DNA of 63,146 nt, taken from assembly GCF_016901855.1 (NCBI RefSeq), contig NZ_JACJKY010000015.1, positions 1-63,146 of the forward strand, in the 5' to 3' direction. Shown here one piece after another: positions 54,058-63,092 of the stretch (its first letter is position 1; every line of letters starts with the position of its first letter). The notes below the pieces were generated by a model that saw only the letters and a list, made by a program, of their open reading frames with translations, ran no database searches and had not been told where the DNA came from. Source of the DNA: Merdimmobilis hominis (GTDB lineage Bacteria; Bacillota; Clostridia; Oscillospirales; Ruminococcaceae). A program made the translations under genes and the position numbers.

Positions 54058-55358
54058 GAATCGAGAGAAGAACCGAAAATCCGGCGAAAAAAGAAAATCA
54101 GCCGAGTCAAAACAGAGAAAATGATCGGATTGAGCTGCTTCCGTTCATGCGCCAAAGCGGCGCATCTGCACGTCGGACAACCTCGTTTGATATTCCAATA
54201 CCGGCAACGCCTGCTGCTCAGCAGAAAACACCGGAAAATAAACGAACACCTACTAAAAAAGGATCGCCAAAAAAGACGAAGAAGCCGGCAAAGAAACAGC
54301 AAAAAACTGCCTCATCAAAACGCCAGACGGCTGCACAGAAGCGCGAACAAGCTGATTTGCAGAAAAAAACTGTTCAAAAGCGCGAGCAGACGAAGCAGAA
54401 CAAAAAAACAGTGCGGAAAACAAAACCGTCTGCACCGGAAAATCAAGCGCAGACACGCGTTAAACGTACAAACAATCCGCCGCCTGGCAAGCGGAGAAAG
54501 CGTCATCGCAAAAAGAGAAGCTTTCTGCTTTATTACATCTTTTTCGGTATTTTGCTTGTGAGCATTCTGTTTGTGCTTTCCACGACTGTATTTTTTAAGC
54601 TGGAAACCGTTCAGATTACAGGCTGCGAAGATTCGGAAAAACAGGCGATTTTGAACGCGAGCGGCATCTCGATGGGGGATAATCTGTGGCGGATCAATAC
54701 GCAGGCTGCCGAACAGAAGATTCTTTCAGCGTTTTTGAATTATGATGCCGTCGATATTTCAAGGAAACTGCCTTCAGGCATTACGATCAAAATGACACCG
54801 TCGCAAATTGATATGGTTTGCGTATATCAAAACCAGTATTATTCGATGTCATCGGGCGGACGTATTTCTGCCGTATCCGATACGGCACCAAGTGCTTCAC
54901 AGGTACCGCTGGTTTATGGATGTGATTTATCGGATGTGCGTGCAGGCGATATTGTGGAAGCGACAAATGAAAATAAAATTTCCGTACTGTTCGATGTGAT
55001 TGCTGCAATGAAAGAATCGGAGCTGACGGGTGTGACGCACATTGATGTTTCGGATATTACCACAATTCGATTGTACTGGAACAATCAGGCGGAGCTGAAA
55101 TTCGGCAGCACACAGGGACTTGCATATGAGATAAGCTGTGTGAAGAAACTGCTTGAGGAACAGCTTGAGCCGGAGGAAATTGTCATAATTGATGATACAT
55201 TGATGAATGGTACCTATTATATGCGTCCGGTCGGTGCACTTTCGTATCCGGGGGAATCTTCTCAAACAGAGGAGCCCGAACAGAGCACGGTGGAAAGCAG
55301 TATACCTGATTCAGAAAATTCCTCTGAAAGCGAGGAATCAAGCGGTGAAACGACATAA
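54054..55358 (+). CDS. ftsQ: FtsQ/DivIB division protein with long basic N-terminus
   Basis: 434 residues: a ~155-residue cytoplasmic N-terminus dominated by Lys, Gln, Thr and Arg (low complexity), one membrane segment (SFLLYYIFFGILLVSILFVL), a POTRA-type FtsQ domain (LETVQITGCEDSEKQAILNASGI) and a Ser/Glu-rich tail (about the last 35 residues). FtsQ-type proteins scaffold FtsL and DivIC at the septum. The basic N-terminus is much longer than the ~30 residues common in the family. It overlaps murA by 4 bp. Confidence 0.88.
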   Translation: MRIERRTENPAKKENQPSQNRENDRIELLPFMRQSGASARRTTSFDIPIPATPAAQQKTPENKRTPTKKGSPKKTKKPAKKQQKTASSKRQTAAQKREQADLQKKTVQKREQTKQNKKTVRKTKPSAPENQAQTRVKRTNNPPPGKRRKRHRKKRSFLLYYIFFGILLVSILFVLSTTVFFKLETVQITGCEDSEKQAILNASGISMGDNLWRINTQAAEQKILSAFLNYDAVDISRKLPSGITIKMTPSQIDMVCVYQNQYYSMSSGGRISAVSDTAPSASQVPLVYGCDLSDVRAGDIVEATNENKISVLFDVIAAMKESELTGVTHIDVSDITTIRLYWNNQAELKFGSTQGLAYEISCVKKLLEEQLEPEEIVIIDDTLMNGTYYMRPVGALSYPGESSQTEEPEQSTVESSIPDSENSSESEESSGETT

Positions 55359-55386
55359 ATAGATCATGCGAAATTGCGAAAAGATA

Positions 55387-55415
55387 TTGACGTACCGTGC
55401 AATTCCGTTTAAAAT
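55387..55415 (+). promoter_or_regulatory. Promoter of ftsZ
   Basis: TTGACG and TAAAAT with a 17-bp spacer. It gives a leader of about 75 bases before ftsZ. Confidence 0.7.
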
Positions 55416-55429
55416 AAAAGGTAAGTAAC

Positions 55430-55479
55430 AATATGAATGATATGCGTGCTGTCGGCTTCATATTCGGCGGATTCATATT
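55430..55479 (+). repeat. Alternative inverted repeats in the ftsZ leader
   Basis: AATATGAA at 55430-55437 is perfectly complementary to TTCATATT at 55457-55464 and again at 55472-55479. The second copy ends 2 bp before the GGGAGG ribosome site. Two exclusive hairpins are possible in the RNA. Confidence 0.5.
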
Positions 55480-55496
55480 ATGGGAGGAAACAAGAC

Positions 55497-56567
55497 ATGC
55501 AGTTTACTGTGGATAATACAGAGAATGATACAATTGTAAATATTAAAGTCATTGGCGTTGGCGGCGGCGGCGGAAACGCTGTGGATCGGATGATTATGTC
55601 CGGTATGCAGAGCGTTGACTTTGTGGCAGTCAACACTGATCAGCAGGTGCTGCGCAATTCCAAAGCAGCATATAAAATTCAGATCGGTTCGAAGCTCACC
55701 AAAGGCCGCGGCGCCGGCGGACGTCCGGAGCAGGGTACAATGGCTGCTGAGGAGAGCCGTGAGGAGATTGCATCCATTCTGAAAGGCTCGCAGATGGTTT
55801 TCATCACTGCCGGCATGGGCGGCGGCACCGGCACAGGTGCAGCACCGGTCATTGCAGAGATCGCACGTGAAATGGACATCCTTACCGTCGGTGTCGTCAC
55901 GAAACCGTTTGCATTTGAGGGAAAACGCCGCAGTGAATGTGCAGAGCAGGGCATTGAAGAGCTCCGCCGTCATGTGGACTCGCTGGTCGTCATTCCGAAC
56001 GAGCGCTTAAAACTCATTTCGGAGCAGAAACTGACACTGATCAATGCATTTAAAGCAGCCGACGAAGTGCTGATGCAGGGTGTGCAGAGTATTGCAGAAC
56101 TGATCCAGACTTCCGGTGCAATCAACCTGGACTTCGCAGATTTGTGCGAGGTTATGCGTGATGCAGGTTTGGCACACATGGGTGTCGGCCGTGCATCGGG
56201 CAAAGATAAAGCAGAACAGGCAGCACTTGCTGCAATTTCGAGCCCGCTGTTGGAAACATCGATCGACGGTGCACGCGGTTTGGTCATCAACATCACCGCA
56301 TCGCCGGATATTGATTTGGACGATGCATCGTTTGCAACCTCGATGATCTCGGATGCAGCCGATCCGGATGCACGCATTTTCTGGGGTGTTGCGTTCAACG
56401 ATACCTTTGAGGATGAAATGCAGATCACTGTCATTGCAACCGGATTTGACAAACCGGAGCCGGATGCAAGCACAATGGCGGCGAATATTTTGGAGAGCAC
56501 AAATGTGCCCACAGAGTCGAACGATATGGACGAATTCGGTGAGCTGTTCAAAATTTTTAAACGTTAA
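55497..56567 (+). CDS. ftsZ: Cell division GTPase FtsZ
   Basis: Tubulin-like protein forming the Z ring, 356 residues. [21 protein letters not shown], the [10 protein letters not shown] tubulin signature and the T7 region [11 protein letters not shown] are intact. The short C-terminal linker ends in [13 protein letters not shown], a divergent form of the usual conserved tail. GGGAGG is 9 bp before ATG 55497, the family N-terminus (MQFTVDN); the longer frame is rejected. No ftsA precedes it. Confidence 0.96.
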   Translation: MQFTVDNTENDTIVNIKVIGVGGGGGNAVDRMIMSGMQSVDFVAVNTDQQVLRNSKAAYKIQIGSKLTKGRGAGGRPEQGTMAAEESREEIASILKGSQMVFITAGMGGGTGTGAAPVIAEIAREMDILTVGVVTKPFAFEGKRRSECAEQGIEELRRHVDSLVVIPNERLKLISEQKLTLINAFKAADEVLMQGVQSIAELIQTSGAINLDFADLCEVMRDAGLAHMGVGRASGKDKAEQAALAAISSPLLETSIDGARGLVINITASPDIDLDDASFATSMISDAADPDARIFWGVAFNDTFEDEMQITVIATGFDKPEPDASTMAANILESTNVPTESNDMDEFGELFKIFKR

Positions 56568-56590
56568 TTCGTGATAGAAAACTGCGCGTG

Positions 56591-56637
56591 AAACCGGCAG
56601 TCTTCCCAACAGAATGTGAAGGCTGCCGGTTTTGTGT
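56591..56637 (+). terminator. Terminator of ftsZ
   Basis: 15-bp stem (AAACCGGCAGTCTTC with GAAGGCTGCCGGTTT, one G-T pair), 12-base loop and a TTTTG tail. It closes the dcw cluster. Confidence 0.75.
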
Positions 56638-56657
56638 GTGATGAAAGGGGTGTCATC

Positions 56658-57587
56658 ATGCTTTGCTTTTACAAAACGATTGAAAATAGTTTAAAGCGCG
56701 TGGATACGGTTTCAGCGGGATGTTGGGTGAACGTCGTCAGTCCGACTGCTGAAGAAATCCGATTTTTGACAGAAGAACTTCATTTAGACCCGAGTTTTGT
56801 CAGCGCCGCGCTCGACGAAGAGGAATCATCGCGTGTTGAAGTGGAAGATGAGCAGACACTGATTATCATTGATACACCGATTGCTGTGACAGAAGGCGAA
56901 AACACGCTTGTCTATACGACAATGCCGGTTGGTATCATCGTGACGCCTGATTATGTTGTCACAGTTTGTCTAAACGAAACATCTGCCGTTACAGATATTG
57001 CAAACGGTTTTATCCGGAATTTGCAGACAGCAATGAAAACACGGTTTTTGCTGACGCTGCTTCTGCGTGTGGCACAGAGCTTTTTGATTCGACTCAAACA
57101 CATCAATAAAATGACAGCGCAGATGGAAACGGAACTGCATCACTCCATGCAGAATAAACAACTCGTCCAGATGATGGGTCTGCAAAAATCGCTCATTTAC
57201 TTTTCGGCTTCGCTCAAGGCGAACGAAATTACGCTCGAAAAGATCTTCCGCGGCCGTGTCATCAAGCTGTATGAGGAAGACCAGGATCTTTTGGAAGATG
57301 TGCTGATTGAGTTTAAGCAGGCGGTCGATATGTCGAGTACATATTCGCGTATCTTGAAAGAAACGATGGATGCGTTTTCTTCGATCATTTCCAATAACCT
57401 GAATCAGGTGATGAAAACGCTGACGATCGTGACGATCCTTTTGGAAATTCCGAATATGATTTTCAGCTTTTATGGCATGAATACCGGCGATTTAAGCTGG
57501 TTTATGCCGTACACATGGTTTTCGCTTATTCTATCCATTACCATTGTCGGTGTGGTTGGATTTATCTTTTGGAAAAAGAAATTCTGA
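56658..57587 (+). CDS. corA: CorA-family magnesium transporter
   Basis: 309 residues: a soluble N-terminal funnel domain (1 to about 245) and two C-terminal membrane helices with the pore signature YGMNTG near residue 277 (IPNMIFSFYGMNTG), then a basic KKKF end. CorA pentamers move Mg2+ (sometimes Co2+ or Ni2+). AAAGGGG is about 7 bp before ATG 56658; the longer frame runs into the ftsZ terminator. It follows ftsZ but is cut off by that terminator. Confidence 0.92.
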   Translation: MLCFYKTIENSLKRVDTVSAGCWVNVVSPTAEEIRFLTEELHLDPSFVSAALDEEESSRVEVEDEQTLIIIDTPIAVTEGENTLVYTTMPVGIIVTPDYVVTVCLNETSAVTDIANGFIRNLQTAMKTRFLLTLLLRVAQSFLIRLKHINKMTAQMETELHHSMQNKQLVQMMGLQKSLIYFSASLKANEITLEKIFRGRVIKLYEEDQDLLEDVLIEFKQAVDMSSTYSRILKETMDAFSSIISNNLNQVMKTLTIVTILLEIPNMIFSFYGMNTGDLSWFMPYTWFSLILSITIVGVVGFIFWKKKF

Positions 57588-57608
57588 GACGACAAAAGGG
57601 TGCGGATT

Positions 57609-58124
57609 ATGGACGTTTGTGGGTTTACCGGCTATCGTTTTTCAAAACTTCCCTATAAACGCGAGGAAACACATCCGGATTGCATTGCGTTAAAACATGC
57701 ACTGCGGGAAGAAATCGACCGGATGCTTTTGCAGGGCACACGTCATTTTATCTGTGGCGGTGCTCAGGGTGTGGATACGTTTGCAGCAGAGATTATTTTG
57801 TCGTTTTTAGCTGCGTATCCGGACATTTATCTGGAAATCGCCGTACCTTATGTAGAGCAGGCACAGAATTGGCGGCAGGAGGATCAGCTGCGGTATCATC
57901 GTATTTTAGAGGCGGCACAGCGAATTACCTATGTTCAAATCGCCAAAACAAGCCGTGCGATGTACCATCGGAATCAGTATATCGTCGATCATGCTGATCG
58001 GATGATTGCGGTGTACGATGGAAAGCCGGGCGGCACGAAAAACACGATACTTTACGCGAAAAAGATGAATAAATCGCTGACGGTTTTTTCGCCGACAGGT
58101 GTCCGTCAAACACAATATGAATAA
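57609..58124 (+). CDS. YpsA-like (DUF1273/SLOG) protein
   Basis: 171-residue Rossmann-like protein of the SLOG superfamily: CGFTGYRFSKLPYK, HFICGGAQGVDTFAAE and AVPYVEQAQNW are the nucleotide-pocket segments. Bacillus YpsA affects cell division and stress in reported work; the ligand is unknown. AAAAGGG is 8 bp before ATG 57609, favouring it over GTG 57600. It follows corA closely (21 bp) and ends within a bidirectional terminator. Confidence 0.85.
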   Translation: MDVCGFTGYRFSKLPYKREETHPDCIALKHALREEIDRMLLQGTRHFICGGAQGVDTFAAEIILSFLAAYPDIYLEIAVPYVEQAQNWRQEDQLRYHRILEAAQRITYVQIAKTSRAMYHRNQYIVDHADRMIAVYDGKPGGTKNTILYAKKMNKSLTVFSPTGVRQTQYE

Positions 58125-58167
58125 TAAAAAAGACGCCGCAATATTGCGGCGTCTTTTTTATTATTCA
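58118..58167. terminator. Long perfect palindromic bidirectional terminator
   Basis: 25-bp perfect inverted repeat with no spacer (arms 58118-58142 and 58143-58167; core AAAAAAGACGCCGCAAT). T tracts on both strands. It ends the YpsA-like gene and the GGGtGRT operon; the first arm includes the plus-strand stop codon. Confidence 0.9.
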
Positions 58168-58186
58168 TTGATTTCAAAAAACCAAC

Positions 58187-59185
58187 TTATTTCAGTGCTT
58201 CTTCGACAGCAACTGCGCAAGCAACGGTTGCACCAACCATCGGGTTGTTGCCCATGCCCATGAGGCCCATCATCTCAACGTGAGCCGGAACAGAGGACGA
58301 ACCTGCGAACTGTGCGTCACCGTGCATACGACCCATGGAGTCGGTCAAGCCGTAAGAAGCCGGGCCTGCTGCCACGTTGTCCGGGTGGAGTGTACGGCCT
58401 GTGCCGCCGCCCGATGCAACAGAGAAGTATTTTTTGCCGTTTTCCATTGCCCATTTTTTGTAGGTGCCTGCAACCAGGTGCTGGAAGCGGGTCGGGTTGG
58501 TGGAGTTACCGGTGATGGAAACGTCCACGTTTTCTTTTTTCATGATTGCAACGCCTTCGAGAACGTCGTTTGCGCCGTAGCATTTAACAGCAGCTTTTTC
58601 GCCGTTAGAGAAAGCAACTTCGCGGACAACGCTCAGCTCGCCGGTGCTGAAATCAAAGCTTGTCTCAACATAGGTGAAGCCATTGATTCTCGAAATGATG
58701 TAAGCTGCGTCTTTGCCCAAGCCGTTCAGGATGACACGGAGCGGGGTTTTACGTGCTTTGTTTGCAGTTCTTGCGATACCGATTGCGCCCTCAGCAGCAG
58801 CGAACGACTCGTGGCCTGCGAGGAAACAGAAGCAGTCGGTCTCTTCGCGCAGCAGCATTGCGCCTAAGTTACCGTGGCCCTGGCCAACGTTGCGCTGTTC
58901 AGCAACGGAGCCCGGAACACAGAATGCCTGCAGGCCGATGCCGATTGCCTCAGCAGCGTCAGCAGCTTTGTTTGCGCCTTTTTTCAGAGCAACAGCGGTG
59001 CCCAGTGTGTATGCCCAAACTGCATTTTCAAATGCGATCGGCTGAACACCTTTGACGATTTCTTCTACATTGATGCCTTTTTCCAGGCAGAAGTCTCTTG
59101 CTTCTTCGAGAGTAGCAAAGCCATACTCAGCGAGGCATTTCTCGATTTTCGGCATTCTTCTCTCTTTACCTTCAAATTGTGCCAT
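58187..59185 (-). CDS. GGGtGRT protein, function unknown
   Basis: 332-residue soluble protein named for its SGGGTGRTLHPDN motif (residues 258-270). Other conserved-looking patches are GQGHGNLGAMLL (101-112), CFCFLAGHESFAAAEGAIGIART (118-140), SITGNSTNPTRFQHL and a glycine/methionine-rich C-terminal part (MMGLMGMGNNPMVGA). The Gly-rich loops suggest nucleotide or cofactor binding; Cys at 17, 33, 89, 118, 120 and 202 could bind metal. It always pairs with the NifU-like gene, here 34 bp upstream. AAGGAGG is about 9 bp before the ATG. Confidence 0.9.
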   Translation of the reverse strand: MAQFEGKERRMPKIEKCLAEYGFATLEEARDFCLEKGINVEEIVKGVQPIAFENAVWAYTLGTAVALKKGANKAADAAEAIGIGLQAFCVPGSVAEQRNVGQGHGNLGAMLLREETDCFCFLAGHESFAAAEGAIGIARTANKARKTPLRVILNGLGKDAAYIISRINGFTYVETSFDFSTGELSVVREVAFSNGEKAAVKCYGANDVLEGVAIMKKENVDVSITGNSTNPTRFQHLVAGTYKKWAMENGKKYFSVASGGGTGRTLHPDNVAAGPASYGLTDSMGRMHGDAQFAGSSSVPAHVEMMGLMGMGNNPMVGATVACAVAVEEALK

Positions 59186-59219
59186 GTGATAAAACCTCCT
59201 TGACTTACGTCTCTTTGTC

Positions 59220-59921
59220 TTATTCTTCGCGCGGATCGATGAACTTCACTGCGCCATCAGCTTCGCTGAAGCGGCCGTAAGTACCGATGTTTTTCTCAAA
59301 AGCAGTTTTCGGGTCAACGCCGTGACGGATGTCTTCGAGCATTTTGCCGAGTCTTACAAACTGATAACCGATTGCTTCGCCGTTTGCGTCGATAGCAACT
59401 TTCAGGATATAGCCCTCAGCCATTTCCATGTAGCGAACGCCTTTTTTCTGAGTCGAGAAGATGGTGCCAACCTGCGAACGCAGACCTTTGCCCAAGTCCT
59501 CAAGACCAGCGCCGATCGGCAGACCGTCTTCAGAGAAAGCAGTCTGGGTTCTGCCGTAAACGAGCTGGAGGAAGATCTCTCTCATTGCAACGTTGATTGC
59601 GTCGCAGACGAGGTCGGTGTTGAGTGCTTCGAGGATGGTTTTGCCCGGGAGAATCTCGCCAGCCATAGCAGCCGAGTGGGTCATGCCGGAACATCCGAGT
59701 GTCTCAACGAGAGCCTCTTCGATGATGCCGTTTTTAACGTTCAAGGTCAGTTTGCAGGTGCCCTGCTGCGGTGCACACCAACCCACACCGTGGGACAGAC
59801 CGGAAATATCGGTGATTTCGTAAGCTTTTACCCAGCGGCCTTCCTCCGGGATCGGGGCAGGACCGTGTTTGGGACCTTTTGTGAGAGTACACATTCTCTC
59901 AACTTCATGAGAATAGTTCAT
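59220..59921 (-). CDS. NifU/IscU-like iron-sulfur scaffold paired with GGGtGRT
   Basis: 233 residues. The first ~110 resemble IscU: GWCAPQQGTC (Cys49, 56), then ETLGCSGMTHSAAMAGEILPGKT (Cys77), aligned with the usual G-C-G-S segment. The third IscU cysteine is not at its normal place; Cys106 (LVCDAIN) may replace it. The C-terminal ~100 residues are a unique extension with no known domain that I can see. No cysteine desulfurase is nearby. It is first gene of a two-gene minus-strand operon; GAAAGGAG lies 7 bp before the ATG. Confidence 0.88.
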   Translation of the reverse strand: MNYSHEVERMCTLTKGPKHGPAPIPEEGRWVKAYEITDISGLSHGVGWCAPQQGTCKLTLNVKNGIIEEALVETLGCSGMTHSAAMAGEILPGKTILEALNTDLVCDAINVAMREIFLQLVYGRTQTAFSEDGLPIGAGLEDLGKGLRSQVGTIFSTQKKGVRYMEMAEGYILKVAIDANGEAIGYQFVRLGKMLEDIRHGVDPKTAFEKNIGTYGRFSEADGAVKFIDPREE

Positions 59922-59937
59922 ATTGCTGCTCCTTTCA

Positions 59938-60057
59938 TTTGAACCATGTGGTCAAAATTGCATTTTTCACATCCGAAAAAGCTGGATGCGCGCCGTATTT
60001 TGTTTGAATAAAAAATTCGGCGCAAATACACAGTTATATTATAATCAATTTTGACCA
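59938..60057 (-). promoter_or_regulatory. Paired inverted repeats around the NifU-like/GGGtGRT promoter
   Basis: TGGTCAAAATTG (59949-59960) and its exact complement CAATTTTGACCA (60046-60057) form a 12-bp inverted repeat. The second copy fills the spacer between -35 and -10; the first lies in the leader just before the ribosome site, where it also forms a near-palindrome with TTTGAACCA (59938-59946). Between them two leader hairpins are possible: ACATCC/GGATGC around 59970-59989 and GCGCCG/CGGCGC at 59990-60023. Confidence 0.55.
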
Positions 60058-60066
60058 TAAAAGCAA
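60038..60066 (-). promoter_or_regulatory. Promoter of the NifU-like/GGGtGRT operon
   Basis: Minus-strand TTGCTT and TATAAT with a 17-bp spacer. Leader of about 110 bases. The 322-bp gap 59922-60243 holds this promoter, the repeats described separately, and the divergent secA promoter; I see no ORF in it. Confidence 0.8.
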
Positions 60067-60178
60067 GAGACAGGTGCAAAGGAATCATTGTTTTTTGGCA
60101 GAAGATCGTTTTTTTTCTGTTTTGGAAAGAAAAAAACGCGTTTATTTTCGTTAAAACTGAATATTAACAAAAAATACC

Positions 60179-60207
60179 TTGCATCTTTTCTTGTGAAAAG
60201 ATATAAT
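60179..60207 (+). promoter_or_regulatory. Promoter of secA with an inverted repeat in its spacer
   Basis: TTGCAT and TATAAT with a 17-bp spacer. The spacer holds a perfect inverted repeat, ATCTTTTC (60183-60190), TTGT, GAAAAGAT (60195-60202), a candidate operator. Confidence 0.75.
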
Positions 60208-60243
60208 GAATAAGAATTGCGTAAACCGCTATGAGGTGAAGAT

Positions 60244-63000
60244 ATGTCATTTTTAGAGAAAATCTTCGGTTCCTACAGCAAAAAAGAACTTGCTCGCATC
60301 GAACCGATTAAGCAAAAAGTTTTGGATTTGGAAGAAACGTATGCGGCGATGAGCACAAAAGAACTTCAGTCGCAGACCGCAGTGCTCAAAGAGCGTTTGG
60401 CAGACGGCGAAACACTCGACGATATTCTGCCGGACGCGTTTGCTGTGTGCCGTGAGGCTGCATGGCGTACAATCGGCAAAAAACCGTATCCGGTGCAAGT
60501 GATCGGCGGTATCGTGCTGCATCAGGGCCGTATCGCGGAGATGAAAACCGGTGAAGGCAAAACGATCGTGGCAACCATGCCGGCGTACTTGAATGCACTT
60601 GCAGGAAAAGGTGTCCACATCGTCACTGTTAACGAATATCTGGCACAATACCAGTCTGAATGGATGGGTAAAATCTATAAATTCCTTGGTTTGAGCGTTG
60701 GACTGATTGTTCACGACATGACCACAGAGGAAAAACGTGCTGCATATGCGGCAGACATCACCTATGGTACAAACAACGAGATCGGCTTCGACTATCTGCG
60801 TGACAACATGGTGACTTATAAAGAACGAATGGTACAGCGCGGATTCAACTATGCAATCGTCGACGAGGTGGACTCCATCTTGATCGATGAGGCGCGTACA
60901 CCGCTCATTATTTCGGGTCCGGGCGAAAAATCGACCGAGCTTTATACCTTTGCAGACCGTTTTGCAAGAGGTCTGCGTGTGCATAAAGTGGTCGAGGAGG
61001 ATACCAAGCAGTTAAACGACGATGTCGATGCAGATTATATCGTGGATGAAAAAGCACGCACTGTATCGCTCACACCGGAAGGTGTCAAAAAGGCAGAGGC
61101 ATTTTTCCATGTGGAAAACCTTGCTGATCCGGAGAACCTGGCACTCCAGCATCACATTAATCAGGCAATTCGTGCATACGGCATCATGAAACGCGACGTC
61201 GACTACGTCGTAAAAGACGGTGAGATCATCATCGTTGACGAGTTCACCGGCCGTTTGATGATCGGCCGCCGCTACAGCGAGGGACTGCATCAGGCAATCG
61301 AGGCAAAAGAGGGCGTACAGGTCGCAAGAGAGTCGCGTACTCTTGCAACGATTACATTCCAGAACTACTTCCGTCTGTATGACAAGCTCTCCGGCATGAC
61401 CGGTACGGCAATGACGGAGGAGCCGGAGTTTAACGAGATTTATAACCTCGATATCATCGCTGTTCCGACGAATAAACCGATGATCCGCAAGGATTATGAT
61501 GACGTTGTATACCAGACAGAAAAAGCAAAATTCAATGCTGTAATCGATCAGGTTATTGAATGCCATGAAAAAGGACAGCCGGTTCTGGTCGGTACGGTTT
61601 CGATCGACAAATCAGAACTGTTATCCGCAATGCTCAAGCGCCGCGGCATCAAACATAATGTATTGAACGCAAAACAGCACGCACGTGAGGCAGAGATCGT
61701 CGCACAGGCAGGCAAAAAAGGTGCTGTTACGATTGCAACGAACATGGCAGGCCGTGGTACGGATATTCTGCTCGGCGGCAACGCAGAGTTTTTGGCAGTC
61801 GCACAGATGCGCAAAAAAGGATATACCGAGGAGCAGATTTCGCAGGCAACAAGCTACAGCGAGACAGACGATGAAGAAATTTTGCGTCTGCGGGAAGAGT
61901 ATCATGCACTTGAGGATGAATTTGCAAAACAGATCGAACCGGAAGCAGAGGAAGTCCGCGAAGCAGGCGGCTTGTTCATCATCGGTACCGAGCGTCATGA
62001 ATCCCGTCGAATTGACAATCAGCTGCGTGGTCGTGCAGGCCGTCAGGGTGACCCGGGTGCCAGCCGGTTCTTTATCTCGCTTGAGGACGATCTGATGCGT
62101 CTGTTCGGCGGCGAACGGATTCAGGCTTTGATGGATCGTTTGAATGTGGAAGAAGATCAGCCGATCGAAACCGGATTGCTCACTCGTTCGATCGAGTCGG
62201 CACAGCGCAAGGTCGAGGACCGCAACTTCTCGATTCGTAAACGCGTGCTTCAGTACGACGACGTCATGAATACACAGCGCGGCATTATCTATGGTCAGCG
62301 CCAGAAAGTGCTCAATAATGATAACTTGAAAGAAGTCATCGAGGGCATGATCAAGGAAGCGGTACACAGTGACGTTGATATGTATTTGGCAGACGGCGAT
62401 GTGCACGACGACTGGAATCTTGCCGGACTGCGCGATCACTATCTAGGATATCTGACCGGGCCGGACGATTTGCAGTACAGCGTGCAGGAACGTGCAGATA
62501 TGGAGAAAGAAGACATTGCTTCGATACTCGTAGAGCGCGCAATGAAACTGTATGAAGCACGTGAAAAAGAATTCGGTGAGCAGATGATGCGTGAGCTCGA
62601 GCGTGTGGTTCTGCTTCGTACGGTCGACAGCAAGTGGATTGAGCATATCGATGCAATGGACGAATTAAAACGCGGTATGGGACTTCGTTCGTACGGTCAG
62701 AAAGACCCGGTCATCGAATACCGCAACGAAGGTTTTGATATGTTTGACAACATGATCGCCTCCATTCGTGAAGATACCGTTCGTATTTTGCTGACAATCC
62801 GGGTTCGCCAGCAGGAGCCGGTAAAACGTGAGCAGGTTGCAAATCCGACAACTGCATCTCACGGCGAGCAGGATAAAGGCGTAAAACGCCAGCCGGTTCG
62901 GAAAACGAAAGTCGGCGACAATGATCCGTGTCCGTGCGGCAGCGGCAAAAAGTACAAAAAGTGCTGTAAATTAAAAGACAGCGCGTCGGCAAATTCATAA
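60244..63000 (+). CDS. secA: Protein translocase ATPase SecA
   Basis: Motor ATPase driving proteins through SecYEG. 918 residues: Walker A MKTGEGKT near residue 103, DEVD box ([16 protein letters not shown]), preprotein cross-linking domain, second ATPase lobe ([21 protein letters not shown]), scaffold/wing domains and a C-terminal zinc SEC-C motif ([15 protein letters not shown]) that binds SecB or ribosomes in other species. GAGGTGAA is 3-5 bp before the ATG. It is a single-gene unit with its own promoter and terminator. Confidence 0.97.
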   Translation: MSFLEKIFGSYSKKELARIEPIKQKVLDLEETYAAMSTKELQSQTAVLKERLADGETLDDILPDAFAVCREAAWRTIGKKPYPVQVIGGIVLHQGRIAEMKTGEGKTIVATMPAYLNALAGKGVHIVTVNEYLAQYQSEWMGKIYKFLGLSVGLIVHDMTTEEKRAAYAADITYGTNNEIGFDYLRDNMVTYKERMVQRGFNYAIVDEVDSILIDEARTPLIISGPGEKSTELYTFADRFARGLRVHKVVEEDTKQLNDDVDADYIVDEKARTVSLTPEGVKKAEAFFHVENLADPENLALQHHINQAIRAYGIMKRDVDYVVKDGEIIIVDEFTGRLMIGRRYSEGLHQAIEAKEGVQVARESRTLATITFQNYFRLYDKLSGMTGTAMTEEPEFNEIYNLDIIAVPTNKPMIRKDYDDVVYQTEKAKFNAVIDQVIECHEKGQPVLVGTVSIDKSELLSAMLKRRGIKHNVLNAKQHAREAEIVAQAGKKGAVTIATNMAGRGTDILLGGNAEFLAVAQMRKKGYTEEQISQATSYSETDDEEILRLREEYHALEDEFAKQIEPEAEEVREAGGLFIIGTERHESRRIDNQLRGRAGRQGDPGASRFFISLEDDLMRLFGGERIQALMDRLNVEEDQPIETGLLTRSIESAQRKVEDRNFSIRKRVLQYDDVMNTQRGIIYGQRQKVLNNDNLKEVIEGMIKEAVHSDVDMYLADGDVHDDWNLAGLRDHYLGYLTGPDDLQYSVQERADMEKEDIASILVERAMKLYEAREKEFGEQMMRELERVVLLRTVDSKWIEHIDAMDELKRGMGLRSYGQKDPVIEYRNEGFDMFDNMIASIREDTVRILLTIRVRQQEPVKREQVANPTTASHGEQDKGVKRQPVRKTKVGDNDPCPCGSGKKYKKCCKLKDSASANS

Positions 63001-63026
63001 TTGTATTTTAGGAAGATGAAAAAAGA

Positions 63027-63085
63027 ATCCCCTGCACGCAAAAGCGTAATGTCGTTAGCGAAGTTTTACGCAAACCGAGTGGGAT
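63027..63085 (+). other. Possible structured RNA element after secA
   Basis: ATCCC (63027-63031) can pair with GGGAT (63081-63085), enclosing a GCGTAA/TTACGC stem (63044-63049 with 63066-63071) and a short TCG/CGA turn. It lies between the secA stop and the terminator. No ORF and no clear own promoter. It could be a 3' UTR structure or small RNA; the fold is hand-drawn. Confidence 0.3.
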
Positions 63086-63092
63086 AACGGAA

